Below, piece after piece: positions 12,072 through 12,555 of a DNA stretch of 12,555 bases. Under the pieces are notes generated by a model, which was given only the letters and a program-made list of their open reading frames with translations, ran no database searches and was not told the DNA's origin. Source of the stretch: Elusimicrobiota bacterium (GTDB lineage Bacteria > Elusimicrobiota > Elusimicrobia > UBA1565 > UBA9628); NCBI GenBank assembly GCA_016194625.1, contig JACQBB010000041.1:1-12555 (forward strand). The letters run 5' to 3'. The first letter of the stretch is position 1. Every line of letters starts with the position of its first letter. The position numbers and the translations under genes were made by a program.

Positions 12072-12555
12072 CGGGCGGCCTCCGCGAGCTCCTCGCGGCG
12101 GAGCCCGTCCAGGATCTTCTCTTTACCGTCGCGGTAGAACAGGTTGTAGGTGTCGAAGGGGATGATGCGGCCGTCGGGGTGGGCGATGTGGACGCAGGAC
12201 TTCTTCACCGAGCGCACGTCGAAGTTGTGCGCGTCGAGGAACTGCATGATGATGACGCGGAAGACCGAGTCGTAGCCGACGTTGGCGGGGGCGGCGGCCA
12301 TGGGCAGGCAGCACAGCAGGCTCTTGAGCGAGAGCGCGGCGCCCTCGGGCGAGTGGTTGGTGGAGAACAGCTTGACCATCTTCTCGCGGATGGCGGGGTC
12401 GCGCTCGAAGACGATGGTGTTGCGCGCGCCTTCGAGCAGGACCTTGGGGTCCACCAGGCCGGTGAGGGGGACGGTCCCGGCCGGGGTCTTCAGCGCGTAG
12501 GCCATCGCGATGCAGTCCGGATGGCAGGGCACGGGGATGATGTCCTCGGGGCGGA
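12068..12555 (-). CDS. radical SAM protein of the MJ0619/tetraether-synthase-like group, C-terminal part
   Basis: The gene begins beyond the right end of the window; the frame is open to base 12555, so 161 C-terminal residues are visible. The GTG at 12532 is internal. I recognise this as the C-terminal region of large radical SAM proteins related to MJ0619 and archaeal tetraether lipid synthase: PCHPDC followed by AMAYALK and a PLTGLVD strand, ALSLKSLLCCLP, VIIMQFLDAHNFDVRSVKKS, CVHIAHPDGRIIPFDTYNLFYR (in two pieces). Cysteines lie in PCHPDC, in the LCCLP pair and in KSCVH; some may bind an auxiliary cluster. Where relatives often have PFCxYN, this one has PFDTYN. The radical SAM core with CxxxCxxC lies outside the window, so the reaction cannot be judged. 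It heads the overlapping run with the membrane protein and the EEP-like protein. Confidence 0.6.
   Translation of the reverse strand, partial: RPEDIIPVPCHPDCIAMAYALKTPAGTVPLTGLVDPKVLLEGARNTIVFERDPAIREKMVKLFSTNHSPEGAALSLKSLLCCLPMAAAPANVGYDSVFRVIIMQFLDAHNFDVRSVKKSCVHIAHPDGRIIPFDTYNLFYRDGKEKILDGLRREELAEAAR

Noticed and set aside
12501..12532. GTG 12532 as the true start of a 154-residue protein
   Set aside because: The frame stays open to the window edge and the preceding residues (RPEDIIP) fit the family, so the fragment is the end of a larger gene.

Overview
This is a 12.5-kb, very GC-rich (about 70% by eye) and densely packed bacterial chromosome segment. There are no rRNA or tRNA genes, CRISPR arrays, insertion sequences or phage genes, and no gene-free stretch longer than about 150 bases. 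The signal peptides and a TIGR02147/DUF4423-like regulator suggest a Gram-negative-type bacterium. The lineage cannot be fixed from this sequence; an Elusimicrobiota-like or deltaproteobacterial-type high-GC genome is only a weak guess.

Layout. (1) 1-1127, plus strand: the 3' end of a 2-oxoacid (pyruvate) dehydrogenase E1 beta gene, overlapping a GNAT acetyltransferase by 4 bases. (2) 3529-1136, minus strand: a three-gene operon encoding a small secreted or membrane protein, a trypsin-like HtrA-type serine protease with an unknown C-terminal domain, and a second small glycine-rich secreted or membrane protein whose 3' end is unresolved. (3) 3637-6342: a TIGR02147-like regulator (minus) diverging over 40 bases from a cystathionine gamma-synthase/lyase gene (plus), which overlaps a Sel1-repeat gene. 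(4) 7164-6349, minus: a secreted five-cysteine protein of unknown function. (5) 8767-7203, minus: two overlapping TPM-domain membrane proteins, the second YgcG-like with a Gly/Ser-rich tail. (6) 8839-10736, plus: an ABC exporter ATPase and ABC-2 permease. (7) 12555-10738, minus: three overlapping genes, namely the C-terminal part of a radical SAM protein, a small multi-pass membrane protein, and a secreted EEP/neutral-sphingomyelinase-like protein that appears to have lost most of its catalytic residues.

Two themes stand out. First, the first genes of transcription units tend to have a -10-like hexamer 5-6 bases before the ATG and no Shine-Dalgarno sequence, which suggests leaderless mRNAs; the bases TACAATCGCCCCATG occur identically at two unrelated gene starts. 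Genes inside the protease operon instead have strong Shine-Dalgarno sites, and most other co-directional genes are joined by 4-base ATGA/GTGA overlaps. Second, the radical SAM / membrane protein / inactive-looking EEP operon and the secreted protease operon are the best candidates for undescribed systems.
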